A DNA stretch of 64,000 bases from Diadema setosum (lineage: Eukaryota > Echinodermata > Echinoidea > Diadematoida > Diadematidae): positions 24,552,603-24,616,602 of the forward strand of contig CM067067.1 of NCBI GenBank assembly GCA_033980235.1, given 5' to 3'. A model generated the notes under the pieces. The model was not told the DNA's origin. It did not search any database and was given only the letters and a program-made list of their open reading frames with translations. Below are positions 40,274 to 55,200 of this stretch, in pieces (position 1 is the first letter of the stretch; every line of letters starts with the position of its first letter). The position numbers were made by a program, and so were the translations under genes.

Positions 40274-43200
40274 CATTACTTTGTTTTTGTTTTTTATTTA
40301 TTCATTTTTTTACTTGCTCTCCCCCTTTGACATTGATTTTGACTTGATTGTGTCAATCTGAAAGGAATGTTTTGATGAGGTGAGTAAGTGGAGTAGCCAA
40401 GATGTGGTAAAGTTATGTTCTTGTCAATGTCATTGTTAAGCTAGTCTTTAACATAACAATGATGTGTCTAATTTTACAAGTTAGCTGTCAGAGTACATTT
40501 TGTGCTTTAATTTGTCTATTGATAGGAAATAGGATTTTGTCCTGGCTCTTTTTATTCACATACTTTAGTCATTTATGACTATAAAGTAGGGGCTTTTTCA
40601 CATTCACAAGGGGAATGATTTAAGTGTTTGTGGGCCTCATGTTGATCTGTATGTTTGATATGTGTACGGTAATTGTGTTTGTGAATATGGTGTGTAGTAG
40701 TTGTTTGATACATCTACAAGTGATGTCACAAACCAGTCAAGAATTGGATGTTAATCTGTTAGGAGAGTCAGATTTGTGACCAGTCTGTCATTTTTCCTAC
40801 AATCTGCCTACTCACAACTATATGAAGGGGGGGGGGGGGGAGAGGTAACAGTTACATATTTTTTTATGTGAGAAAAAAGTTTGAGAGAGATAGAGAATGA
40901 TAGAGAGCAAGAAATTGATAGAGCAAACAAAAGAAAGATTTAGAGAAAGAGAAGGAGGAGGGAGAGATGAATAGATAGAGGAAGATAGGTGGGATGGCTG
41001 GGGGTGGGGAGATAGTTCAATCTTCATCTATCGAGTGGTATATACAATTGAAGACCTGAATATAAGAACGGCCCAAGTCCAATTTTTGGCCAAATTCAGT
41101 TTGACATGGGAAATTGTAGCTTATGCATGGACTCATCTTGTGTATAAATGATAAATCCTAATTACCCCCGGAAGTGCCTGAAATGAATGAGTTAAATCTT
41201 ATATTAATGTAAGAATGAAGGACTTGGGTCGTTCTTACATTCATATTATAGCGCCCTCTCTCATCCTTCTCTCATCTCTATAGCAGAATATCATGTATCT
41301 GAATCAAAGAACGACCCAAGTCCACCACACAAAATGGCCTCTCCACAATTAATGTAAATGTTGATTGTCATAATAATATATGTTCTAATTTGTATATACA
41401 ATGTTGCCTTCCCATCACAGTTGAATAAAATATTATTGGACAAATAAAAAAGATATGAAGTTTTTTTTTAGTTTACTCGAAATGGTCTTCCATGGACTTG
41501 GGTCGTTCTTATATTCGTATACTCAATTGTACCTGTAGTTACTATCTCTTAAAGTCATGGTATTATGGCCTACAGTGTGCTACCCCCACAACAACCTCTT
41601 ACACACTGAAGTGCAGACTACTCTGTTCAAATGCACTTCACTGTGATGTCCGGAGCAATGTAGTTATAGCTTCAAGTCATAATGTTTAAAGAGATCATCC
41701 ATCATTCTTCACTCTACTGTTCAAGTGCCTATTCTTCATGTATTTGATATACACTTAGACGTGTTCATACACACTATAATTATATACACATGTACATGCC
41801 TTGCATGATCTAGACATACGTAGAATCTACGTGTACATATCTGCCTGGTTGTACAATGGTGAAATAACAAGTACCAAACATCTCTACTGGATTTTGCTCT
41901 TAAAAAGTGGTTGTCACTGCACAAAGGCTACCTTGATTTATTGTACAGGATTCTTGTAAGTAGTTTTGTTTGGTTTTTTTTTTCAGTTTGTAGCATTCAC
42001 TATAATTTCAGTGTTTGTCCAATAGAAATATCTGTGTGTGCAATGTGGGACATAATGCATTCCTCCAATGTTGCTGGAATACATTGTATATAGTGTTCCA
42101 TGTGTATGCAGTTGTAACAGTCTTGTAATTTATATCAGTGTTCTTATTTTAAGGCACTAACACAATAGCCAACATATTTGTTACATTTCAATTTTTGTTA
42201 CTGTCAGGACTTTGAAATCACAAGTTTTATAGCCAAGGCATTTATAGAAATGTGAAAGTTGAATAACAAGTCATTGACCATGACCATCATACCCATTAGA
42301 TACCCAAGTATCTTGTGTTTTGTGACCTAGATCTCTTTCCGTGCAAAGGTAATTGCATCACACATAGTAATTGCATTTGATCCATCTGCCAGGTCATCTG
42401 TGGCAATCCACACCCTTAATCAGATTAAATAAGAGGCTAATCGCATTTGCCCAAATGAAATGCCATTTCAGTTGTGTGTAGATTAACACCTCACGCAACA
42501 TCACAAAACGGTGGTGTGACAATAAAATTGGAACTCCCCACCATATCTGTGTTTCCTTAGAAAGATATGATGAAATCAAAACACACTACAGCAGAGGTTT
42601 CATTACAATTGAGAAAAAGTGGAGTTTCTGACACATGAAATTTTCCCATTTTTTTGTTTGAGGCTCTCTTGTCTTATTTTGAAATTAAGATTCAATGTGA
42701 CATTGGTTTGTCGTAAATATCTCAGATAAAATGAACTTGAACGCTAAGTGTGTGTCCCTTTAATGATTCATCATCTGACATTGTCTTTTCATATGCTTCC
42801 TTGTAGGTGGTTTGAAATTCTGTGTACTGCAAGCTGCTTAACTGAAAACAACAAAACATCACAATAGAATACATCAGTTCCCTGTTTGTTTATGCCCTTT
42901 CTGATTCTGATTTCTTTCACATTCCAAACTGAGCCAATTGTCAATCTGATATAACGATGCTCATGCATGATCAAGTATGCTTCATCAAACATTTCTAAAA
43001 TAGTGCCTGTCAATTTGGCTGACGACTGTCGAGTGATATTAATAAGTAATGATAATAGTAATAGCAGTGTCAAAGTTCACGTTATTCACAATCCACTTGG
43101 GTGCTCTGTTTGTTTTCCTTGGCTATTGCACATTGAACTGATGATAAACAGTAGTAGGAGAGCCTGCTGTCGCCACAGTCAGTGCTCTGCTGAAGTGCTT

Positions 43201-46200
43201 TAACTGTTTATGTTCCACGTTCGCACGCCCGACTCAGTCGACGGCGTGCCAATTTCGCATATAAATCTGCTCAAAAGCACAAAGTCGCCAAAACCAATCG
43301 ATAAATAGCCAAATGTCACAGTACAATGAAAGCGATTCTTGCGATTCCATTCCCATCATATGTAGCTTGCAATTTTTGTGGTGATCGGCTATCAAGCGGA
43401 GTTCCCTACTGAATTTGTGAGTAAATTCTAAGTTTCAGGCACTGTTTTGTGTGCAAAAGTCATGCTTCTACGATAATGTAGGTACTGGTTATTTAAACAA
43501 AAAACTACCATAGATTATCATATAATTTACATCAAAGCAAAGCTTGGCATTTTCTCTACAACTTTGCTCAGGGTCACATGTCCAGAATAACAAAAATCTG
43601 TTGAACTTACTTAGATATGAAAAGCAGAATACATGTATTTCCCCTAGGCATGATTACGTTGATGTCTCAGAATAATGTGGCACACAGGGGGTTTAAACCA
43701 TGGCACATAAAGAGTTAACCCGTTGAAGAAGAGTCCCGGGTATACTCGGGCATGTATCTATGGGAAATGCATGTTGTAGCAATATCGGCCCATCCTCAAC
43801 GGGTTAACTCGTTGAGGACCAGTTGATTTTGATATAACACACATTTTTCCGTTGACGCCTACCTGAGCATACTTGGGACCAAGTCTTCAACAGGTTGATT
43901 GCAATGGGGATGAAATTGTTTCTGCTAATCTCATCCTTTGAGTGGATTAGATTGTAACATTTAAAAGAGTAAAGATCTATTATGGCTCACATGTTTATGT
44001 GGTTAAAAAGTACATTCATGTTGTGGGGATGGAGGGGGGATTTAGAAGAAACATCTTCCTGTCGTGTGGACAAAATATTATATCATTTGGCAACCAGCTC
44101 CAATGTTTTTGGCAAGAGGAATCTACTTGATCTATTTGGAAAATGCAGAAGGAAGTACATGATGAAATTATTTTTATGATCATAGGACAGAAACATTTTG
44201 CAGTTTACAGCAATACAGTATGCTAAAGGTCATGCATCTCTTTTGTAAACATCACAAAGTTCGCATGGTTCAAAAATATTGTCTCCCAACATTGTGTATG
44301 AAATTTACGGTAATACACCTGAGACTTTTTCTTTTTTTTAAAGATTAAAAACAAATCCCGTATCATTTGGAATACACTCCCCTTTTCTTATTTCTGTAGT
44401 AATGCTTGGAATTTTTTCAAGGCCCGAATGAGTTCACCGTAAATCTATGATAGAATATTGTTTCCTCCCCTAAACATAGAGAAGTTTCCAGTTTAACTAT
44501 TCTGAGGAAAGATCCAAATTACCTACCTCGACAATATACCAGCTTATGAGTGAATTTGATTTGTTGGGTTGCAAAAGGGACACGCAAAGTTTGATGGGAT
44601 GGTATAGTTTTGGTTGAGATGGGAATTTCAGATTTTAGAAACCACTTACAAAATATCAAAGACGTACAATTCTAAGAGGATTTTAAATTCAGTCAGTTTT
44701 GAGATGGCAGTGATATCCAAAATCAAAGTAAAACAAAGTGGTTTTGATTAAAGGTGGGTCCCACCTTTTATTAGGACCTCTTTTTTATATCTCAGCCATT
44801 TCTAAACCAATTTTCCTCAAATGAACTTTGTATTTCTCCAAGAATTATATGTTTTTTTCATAATTCATTATCTCACAAAAATGGTGGAAACCTGAAGCCC
44901 CATTTCAACCAAAGCTATACCATCCCTTTAAGGGTCTTCTGTCAGGCGACTAATAAAATCAGTGATATTCTTATAGATTCTGCCAGGGAGCTGATATCTG
45001 ACTTCCATTGTATGATGCTATTAAAGTTAACATGCAGATGACTCAAACTCCCACAGTGTATGTGTAGGAGGAGTGAAAGTTCATGATAAACCTCGATCGC
45101 CCTCCTATTCTTCAAGAGTGTCTCACTCATGATTGTGGTGTCATTGCTACAATATTATGCTTATAAATGACCTCCACTGCCTTCCGTCATGGACATTTTT
45201 TTTTTGCCCATCCCTGTCACTCATATCAAGCCCCCAAGGTGAATTCACTCCCACTTTCGTGATAAACATCGAAAGTCGATGTTTTCGACCCAAACACACT
45301 CAAGTATCTCAATAGCAGCTGACACAAATGTTATCCTTGTGCTTCTCTCTTCAACGTAATGAATGGAGCAACTCAGAAAAACGAAGAATAGTTGTCAAGC
45401 AATATCTGTTCATTTTTACAGTATTGGTGGAGATGAGAATTGGGCTTTTAACTTTTTGTGAGATACCAAGAAAACACTTATGAAATAGTACAGATCATAC
45501 CATTTTAAGAGGAATTCAAAGTTTATTTGATGAAAATCGGGTTTGGAATGACTGAAACATCCAAAAACAAAGTAAAACAAAGCGATAGTAATAAAGTGTG
45601 GGTCCCACACTTATTAGAATCGTTCTGCTTTGGATATCTCAGCCATTTCAAGATCAATTTTCCTCAAATGGAATTACATGCTCTTTCATATTTCATGAGA
45701 GGTTTCTCATTATCTCGCCAAAGAATGTTAGAAACCTGAAATTAGGTCTCAACCAAAACTATACGATCCCTTTAATCTGTACAGCACTCCCTATCCCCTA
45801 GTCTTTGCAGTTTGTGATGTGGCATACTTTTCTTCACAGTGCCAAGCGAGGGCAGCCTCCGTGACCAGAAAGGAGGCACTGCAAGAGGAAAGATGGCATG
45901 ACTTTGATGTTGTTCTTTTTACTTCTTCTTATGTCCCTCCCAGAGCAATGCGGGAATTCTGGCCATGCTGGACGAAGAGTGCCTGAGGCCAGGCACCGTC
46001 TCCGACGAGACCTTCCTCAACAAGATGAACACGGTCAAGTACATCGTCGACCACCCGCACTACGAGAGTCGCGGCAAGCTCAAGTCGGACAAGAGCATCG
46101 ACCACAACAGCTTCAGGTTACAGCACTATGCTGGCGCCGTGAGTGAACTTTTCAAAGTTGCGACTCGAGAGTCATTGTGTATATATCATCATTTCCTGTT

Positions 46201-49200
46201 TATAAAACCAAAAGGAGCATTTCATAGCATGTGATGCTTTGTTCCCTTGCAGACCGATTTTTTTTTTCCCCTGTCAATATCTTACGACATCGCTGAAGAA
46301 GATGACTTCGTGCTTAGCCAATGTGGCAGATGATCATTTTGTCTGATTGGTCTCTACTCAGCTGAAAAGCAAATCAAAGTAAAAGTGAATCTGTGTCAAT
46401 CTTGGTTATCAAAACTAAAAATGGCCAGCGAGTGCTACATTCAATTCTTGCTCCCTTTGCTTACGGTACATTGTCTTGTCGTCGTCTTTCATAGGCAGAT
46501 TTGAGATTGATTACAAAATATCTTCAAAATCAAGTGTCAATTTCTTTGTCTGAATTAAAACATCTTCAAAGCTCAACAAGGAAAGCTAAAGTCATCCCAT
46601 ATCATAGTAAAAGTAAAAAATCCCATTCAAAAGAGGATTCTGTCAGAAAAGTATTTAAGAGGATGCTACAGCAGCAATGTCAGTAATTGTATCAATGTTA
46701 AACTGTATACTTTAAATCTAATGTACATTTCTTTGCCCTTAGGTGACATATGATGTGGAGGGGTTCATCGACAGGAACAACGACCTCCTCTTCCACGACC
46801 TCTCCCAGCTGATGTTCAAATGTAAGCACATTCTGCTCCCTGAATTGTTTCCTGAGGGAGACCCAAAGTTCATGTCCAAGAAGCGCCCACCCACTGCCGG
46901 CAGCCAGTTCAAGGTAAGAAAAGTTTGTTTGTCTGAAATCCTTCCTGGGAAGAAATTTCTTTCTAAGTCAGAATTTTTATGCCTCCGCCACGAAGTGGTG
47001 CCGGAGGCATTATGTTTTCGGGTTGTCCGTCCGTCCGTCCGTCTTTCCGTCCGTCCGTCCGTCCGTCCTTCCGTCCGTCCGTCCGTCCGTCCTTCCGTCC
47101 GTCCGTAATGAATTTTGTGGACAAGGTAACTATCAAAACCTGTTGAGGTATCCTCATGAAACTTGGCATGTATGTGTATTAGGGGGTGAAGTTGTGCCTA
47201 TCAACTTTTGGGTGCACATGCTCAAGGTCAAAGGTCAAAAGGTCAAGGTCAAATACATAAAATTTCACTATTTCCACCATATCTATTGAATGCCTGAAGA
47301 TATTTTCTTGAAACCTAGTGTATACATGTATTACCCAATTAAGATTCTCTGGTGAAAGTTTGGGTCATGAGGTCAAAGGTCAAAGGTCAAAAGGTCAGGG
47401 TCAAATACATAAAATTTCACTATTTCCACCATATCTATTGAATGCCTGAAGATATTTTCTTGAAACTTAGTGTATACATGTATTACCCAATTAAGATTCT
47501 CTGGTGAAGGTTTGGGTAATGAGGTCAAAGGTCAAAGGTCAAAAGGTCAGGGTCAAATACATAAAATATCACTATTTCCACCATATCTATTGAATGCCTG
47601 AAGATATTTTCTTGAAACTTAGTGTATACATGTATTACCCAATGAAGATTCTCTGGTGAAAGTTTAGGTCATGAGGTCAAAGGTCAAAGGTCAAAAGGTC
47701 AAGTAAAAATATTAAAACTTCTTTTTTTTTCTCCGTACCTTGGAAAATTGTTCAAGGTATCTTCATGGAACATAGTATATACATGTACTGACTGGAATTG
47801 ATTGTATCTAGAGAATGTAGGGTTCATGGGGTCAAAGGTCAGGGGTCAAAGGTCAAGTGCAACACTTCAAAATTTTACTATTTCCCTCATATTTATGCAA
47901 TGCCAGCAGGGTTATATTTTTTTTTTTTTTTGCACTTGGTGTATGCATGTGTAACCTAATAGAAATTCTCTGGAAAGTTTTTTTTTCTTCTTTTTTTTGC
48001 CTCAAAGGTCAAAAGGTCAAAGATCAAGTGAAAGTGCTGAACTAACTTTTTCCTCCATATCTCGGAAGTGGCTCAAGTTATCTTGAAACTTAGTACATAT
48101 TATGCATGTTCTACCTGAAAGTGATTATCTTATGAATTTTAGGGTCAAGGGCCAGATGAAAATGGTAACAATTTACTATTCAATTCAGAAATTCACACCA
48201 ATTCTCCACACCTGTACCTTGAAAATTACTCAATGCCTAAATGTATGAATGGGTCAAAGTCAAGTTAAAGTCCTTAAATCCCTAGATACATGCTCTCCTA
48301 TTCATCCAATTAAACCTAGGTCAAGGAAGGTGAACATTCAACACATTTGTGAGAAATTTGTTATTTCAATATTTTGCCAATTTTGTGAAAATGTAGTCAC
48401 ACATTGTCCACATGTACTATCTAGACCTACTGGGAAAATCATGTATTATGGCGGAGGCATACCAGTCGCCAAAGCGACATTTCTAGTTTCATAAGTAAAA
48501 TCTTCCTAAGTTTCTTCCTAAATGTCTTCCTAACCTTTTTCCTAAACTTAGGAAGAAACTTAGGAAGGTATGCAAATGAGGATGAGATATGCAAATTACT
48601 GACTTAGGAAGAAGTTGGTATTCTAGAATGCACTTAGGAAAGAATTTTAGGAAGATATTTAGGAAAGCTCCACCCCTGTCCTAAGTACGTTGTTAGGATA
48701 TAGCAGCTGCAAAACATTGTGATAGGTGCTTGTCATTCACTGTGCGCAACATGTACTTTGATGCGCGAAATGGGCATGGGAAAGGGGACATGCCACACAC
48801 AGATGTATTTAACCCTACATCATAGTAATATGGAATTGTCAGTGGTTGGTTCCTTATGATACAGCATTTTGTATTGGCTTAAGAAAGGGCGTGGGTGGGA
48901 ATAAGGATGGTTTAATTTACATTAAGAAGTTCCTAGGAAGAAATTTCAGAATACCAATTCTGTCTTTCTTAGGCACTTCCTAACTTTCTGGCGTAGGAAA
49001 CTTAGGAAGAACTGTGGAAGATTTTCAGAATACCACTCATTTTCTTCATGGGTTAGAAGATCATACAGAATGAAAATCTCTGAGTGAAGACAGGAAAAAA
49101 ATGGGTCACAATGCAGCTACCCCTATTACACATTCAGAATCATTTGTTTAGAGTCTCTTTGGGTGCTGTTGTATATTTGCCTTGTAGTCTATTTGAGTTT

Positions 49201-52200
49201 GGGTGGAAAATATAAGTCTTTGTTATCATAGATGAAAACTTTTTTGTGGTCTACATGATGAAGCATGATGCCATGTGATTATGATCTCAAAGTGAAACTC
49301 AAACTTTTTTTGGTTGATATTCGCAATTTTTTTGTTTATTTTCAGGCATCCGTGAGTGAGCTGATGAAGAATCTGCTATGTAAACATCCAAACTACATCA
49401 GGTGTATAAAGGTAAGAATTTCAGAAGTATCAGGCTTTGCATAGATCTCTGTCATGTATCAGTCGTCCTCAAAGATTTTCAACAAGCATGATGAGGGAGG
49501 CTTTTTTTAGTATATTGTCAAGAAATGCAAGAATTGACATTTAACATATGTGTAGATGTAGATTATTTGAAACTTGGCCAATTCTGCAGATGATATTAGC
49601 TGACATGAAAGCAGGAAAGGTTTCTTAAAACTGTAGTAATATTTAGCAATTTGCTGCTTTAAGGAAGCCACCTGAACCTGTAATGATGGTCAGGCATAGA
49701 GAAAGACACTTTTGATTTTAATTTGAAATTTGGTATCCTGTGGGTCTTTCAAAGTTGGAGGAAAATTGGACACAATTAGAGCTGTTACTCTTGTTCTTGA
49801 ACAATAGGATGCTACAATTAGATGATGAATGATTCTGCTGGATATAGTAATATTTATGCAATGTATTATCTTCATTAATCATAATGTACCTTAATGTGTG
49901 TTTTTTTTTTGGTTTTGTTTTTTGTTTTTGTTTTTTGCAAGAAAGTGAGAAAACCATCAGAATTAATGCTATGGTCATAATTGATTAAAAAAAAAATTGG
50001 AGGAAAACTCTTGTTCAGTATTCTAGTTTGTATGTGAAATGTTCTTTGAGTTGATAAAATTAGAGTTTCCATCCAAAATTGGATGGAAAGTCTAGTTCTG
50101 TATCCTAGTTTTTGTGCGAAATGTTCTCCCATTTGATGTCAATCTTCTTCAATGCTGCAGAGAAAGACTCAACAGGTTTGAGGGCTTGTCAGTTCACTTG
50201 AAAATAGTTTCATATTCTTTTGTCATGTGCAATGTGATGTACACTGAAGTGTTACATGTTTTGTTTGATTTGTATATATGTTTATTCTTACCTCCCATAG
50301 CCAAATGACTACAAGAAGAAGGGCCTGTTCAATGATGCCATTGTTCAACACCAAGTGAGATATCTCGGGTGAGTGTCAATCATTCTGAGTTTAAAGGAGA
50401 TACACCACATTCTGGAAAGGTGTTTCATCTTAACTTGGTGTCGGAAGTTTAGCATGTGTTGACTGAATCACAAAATCTAGCTATATTGGTTCAGCAAATA
50501 TGACACCTTGAATCAAGTGTAGTTAATTGTATCATTATGTACTTTATCTAATTTATATTATTATATTTCATTATTACAATCCAAAGATATATAGTGTAGT
50601 ATGTTGGAATTGGAAAAAAAAATGTACAATTGTACAGAAAGTTATGATTTTGGTATATTTATATATATAAATAAATCGTATAATCTTTTTCAGTGAGTAC
50701 TAGTACTGCTTAAAGTGCACTTCAAGTAGTTGCCCCGTTGCTGGACATGCTACATATATCAGGATATTTACATTGTCTCCATGTTTTGGGGAGCATTCCT
50801 GTCTTGCTGTTACTTCAGCAGTGCCCAGACATAAAGACATCTCTAGATAGGGTCCTCATTTATCTCCCAAATGGCAAAAGGTAATTTAAAGATAGTATAA
50901 AATAAAAGAGAATCCTGAAATATTAGCCGAGTTTTGAACTCCCCATTACAGTCTTAAGCCCAGAGAGCTTCACTGCTTGACTGTAGCAGGTTCATGATTT
51001 CATGTCGGTCTATCGATGGTTACAAGAATATACCATCATGTTACAAGAATTACCAGCATTTTGATGTTTGTATTACCCATGTATATTGTTTGGAAATGAA
51101 AATAAAACATGAATGAATGGTGGTATCATCATACAGGTTGTTGGAGAATGTGCGGGTGAGGAGGGCAGGCTTCGCCTTCCGGCAGCCCTACGAACTCTTC
51201 CTGGTCCGCTACAAGATGCTGTGCCCCAAGACATGGCCGAACTGGAAGGGTGACCCCCAGGACGGCACACAGGAGATCATCAAACACCTCCACATCAAGG
51301 AAGACGAGATCGCCTTCGGCAGGAACAAGATCTTCATACGCAACCCACGTACAGTGAGTCCATAATCAGTTGGTTTCAAGTAATGGGAATAGGTCAAAGG
51401 AAGTGAAAAAAGATAGATAATAATAAAAACGATAATGGTGATAATAAATGAAAAGTCACGATGTGAAGCATGTTGATAAAATCTTGCTGTCATCTCATAT
51501 TGTCGTAAATTTGTTAATGTGCTGCCAGAATATGATTTTATGGGTGAATGCAACTGATAACCATATTCCTTTGTTAGCCTGAAATGTTTTATGCATGAGA
51601 TACTTGAGTGCATTTGTCAAATATAATGCTATGGATACACATGGTAGAAATTTGGGTTTATATACAAAACTCTTGAAAGACAATAACAGCTGCAGGTGTA
51701 TTTATATGCCCTTTTCTCATTTGGTCTCAGTATCAGGGTTGGCAAGTCTTGGGAGTGATTTTAGGTTGTCAAGAGCATTCTTTCTGTTTAAAGATGTATT
51801 TAAAACTTGAATGTCTTCGTGAGAGATCTCTTCAAGCAAGAGGTAGTTGTCTTGCATGTGTAAAATTGATATGACTTTCAATTTGATAACAAACAAATCT
51901 GCTTTCTCAAGACTCGATCACTTCAGATGGGACAGTTGTACAGACTACGGTAAAAACATTATTTCATTCCTTCGACACTGTTACTTGCAAAGCTTAAATA
52001 TGATTGAAGCTACGGAAGGTTAGAAGAAAAATTTATGTGACTGTGCTCTGTGATTTCTTTTCGCCACCACATGGTAAGTCTGACTGCTCTTTGAAATATC
52101 CTTCTTAGCTCTTTGACATGGAGGAGCGGAGAAAGCAACACATGCACCAACTGGCCATAATGGTGCAGACAATGTATCGGGCGTGGCACGCCAGGACGGT

Positions 52201-55200
52201 CTTCAAGAACATGAAGAAGAGCGCCATCTTGATTGCCTCTCAGTTCCGCGGCTTCAGGGTGAGTCGATCTATTCTCCAATTTAGCAGACATGCTAGCTAG
52301 GGATTCATATTCAGTGAAGGGTACTGCAGTTGTTAGCCAAACTTGTAGTCATTCGTGGAGTCTTTTTTTTTTTTTTTTTTTGGTGTGTTTTGTGTTTTTA
52401 TTGAAGACCCGGTAGCATGGGGAGATAAGGTTGGCTGGATTTAATTGACCTTCATTCGCTGCCCACTGGGGCACATTTGAAAATCACAACTAGCACAGAC
52501 ATGCTAGAATGGAATTGCCTGTCAGCAAATACATGCATCAAAGCTTATGCTCACTGGTAACGTATGACTCCAGTTTAGACTGTTCGGCTTCTTATGTTCT
52601 TTCATAGAGATCAGCGATGAAGCTGTACACAATTTGTTATGAGAATTCCCGAATATATATATCCAAGTCCCATAGACACCTGCCCAAGTATACTCGGCAC
52701 TAGTCTTCAACGGTTTAAGATGATAAACAGACTTCTCTGTCTTTTCATCTCCTCTGTGTAGGAGAGGACCCTCTACCAGAAGAAGAGGAGGGCATGTACC
52801 ACCATAGCAGCTCACTACCATGGTCACCAGGCCAGGCAGGAATTCAAGAGGAGAAAGTACCATGCCCAGTGTGTGTGGGCTGCTGGTATCATCCACAAGT
52901 TCTTCCAGGGATGGAAGGTGAGAAAGAGAATAGAAATGCATATATCTGTCTGTCTATGTATCATCTATCTATCATCTGTCTGTCTTATATCTATCTATTT
53001 AGCTGTCTGTCTATTTTTCTCTCTGTCTCCTTATCTTAATCTATCTTTTTATCTATCTATTTTCTCTATGTATCTATCTATTTATCTGTCTATTTGTCTG
53101 TTAATCTGTCTGTCTATATATCAATTTATGTGTTATTCTGTCTGTCTGTTTATCTGTCTGTGTGTCTATTCATCTGTCCATCTGTGTATCTACACATGTG
53201 TGCATTCAGACAGACAGACAGACAGAGATATATAGATAGATAGATAGGTAGATGGATATATTTTTCTCTTCTTTCTATTTTGAGCCAGCTGATACTAAGT
53301 AATAAGGACTGATGTGGTCTGTTGTATGAGAGACTTTACCTGTGAGGTCTTGAGTTCAAATTTCTGCAAGCAATACCCAAGATTTTTTACTGCTCATAAT
53401 TTCCAGTATACAATGACATTTTTTGAGGAAAGAATGAGAACATGAAAAAAATATGAAAGACTGGTATGCCAATTTCAGGAATGCATATAAGTGATTGTGA
53501 ATCATGAAAGTTTCTTATGTTTTTCTCATATGAAAAATTGTTGTAGTTCTAAATCTGTATCTGTATTTATGGTAATGTGCCCGATTTAGAGGTAGCTTTC
53601 TGTAAAACTTGACATGAAGTCATAATGAGGTTTCGTTCATTTTATATTAGCTTTTTAAGTGCAATGCAAGTCTTTTTGCGACGGAGATGTATTTATTTAG
53701 ATTTTAATCGCTCTTTTGATTTGATTTTAACATTTGTAACAGGTGCGCAAGGAGTTTAGGAAGCATTTCAGGGCCAACGCTGGACCAAAGGTGGTGGCAT
53801 TCCTCACAAAGTGTATCGTAAGTACCAAATCCTCATGACCGTGTCAGTGTTTATACATTCAAGTCTTAGAGTTGATGGGTAGCTTGCCATAAGCCCACTT
53901 ACAGCAAATCTGTTTTCTTACATCAATAATTTATCAAGATTGGTAGCATGAACACACTTTTTTTTTCCAAAATATTTTGCTATTCTATTTAAAATCAATA
54001 CTACCATGTTTATGAAAGCATACCCTCTGACTGTAGCCATAAGTCCAGTTTTGCAATTGTATAAAACTGTAGTGTAAAAGATCTCAAGACAATAATGTAC
54101 ACTTATTTGTAAACAAGTGCATGTGTCTTCAAAGTCTTGAATAAAAAATTGTGACAAATTCATGTGTGATTCTTCCCATCATCCCCCTTAATCCCCCCCC
54201 CCCCCCCCCCGCCTTCCCCTACCCTCCCTCTTCCCTACAGCATGCACGATACCTGGAGAGGTTAAAGCAGCACCTTCCGTCCATGTCCCCCCTGGACCCC
54301 TCCTGGCCCCCCTGCTCACCCCTCCACACCACTGCCCACAAGCACCTGAAGGAGATCTTCGTCATGTGGCGGGCCCAGCAGTATCGCAAGAAGTTTGACG
54401 AGGCCACCCGCATCCGGCTCGGCGAGAAGGTGACTGCCAGCATCCTCTTCAAAGACAAGAAAGCCCTCTACCCCAAGAGGTGTGTCATTTGATCCAGTCT
54501 ACTGATTCATTTCAATTTGTTTGTTTGTTTGTTTTCATTCAGAATATTTGATGTCATCAGGTTATAGCAGAGATGCAACCTGTAACTTTTTTTTGGTATG
54601 GTATACTTTTTTTTTTACATTTTCTTTTTACCAAAAGTACTGAAGGTTTCTGCCTCTTGAAAGTTTCAAGCCTCTTATAGTCCTTCCTCTCCATAAATTC
54701 AGTGTAGTCAAAATGCTCTTTGAAAATCTTAAAAGTTGTGTGGATGGATGGCAGGAAAAGCAAACTGTTTTATGTTGTGGTTGGGCTATGAAAATGTTGA
54801 TGTTCTGTTCTTAAAGGACAAGTTCACCTTCATAAACATGAGGATTGAGGGAATGTAGCAATATTAGTAGAACACATCATTGAAAGTTTGAGGAAAATCA
54901 GACAATCCGTTCAAAAGTTATGAATTTTTGAAGTTTTTGTGCAGTAACCGCTGGATGAGAAGACTACTGCAGTGTATGAATAACTTAGATCTCACATGCG
55001 TACAACAATACAAGGAAAATATAAAGAGAATTTCACAAAATTCCAACTTTTGAAAAAAGTACACATTCCCCTGACTCATTACTGACAAATGTTATGGGTA
55101 ATATTATTCCCCCTGCCTTTAGAAAGAGGCAAGTCAAGTGATCTTTTATTATGCGAAAAAAGTGAAAATATGTTGAATTTTCTTTACATTTTCTTTATAC

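Larger units (their letters stand above)
49412..52108. other. Introns m-n, n-o and o-p
   Basis: Three introns (49412-50300, 50369-51136, 51354-52108) of ordinary AT-rich sequence with short T or A runs only. No repeats with clear ends, RNA genes or extra exons seen. Confidence 0.6.

Noticed and set aside
40071..40361. Hydrophobic Leu/Ile/Phe-rich frames resembling membrane helices
   Set aside because: Pure TTA/TTC trinucleotide repeat translation.
45839..45900. Acceptor-like TTTTCTTCACAG followed by an open stretch before exon k
   Set aside because: The encoded [17 protein letters not shown] does not match myosin, and exon k joins exon j in phase without it.
46501..46686. Open frame in intron k-l as an alternative exon
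   Set aside because: Exons k and l join in phase with an uninterrupted [13 protein letters not shown] sequence; this frame has no myosin match.
47185..48050. Regular direct repeats, checked as a CRISPR array
   Set aside because: Units of 152 bp are almost fully repeated without unique spacers, in an animal intron; it is a minisatellite.
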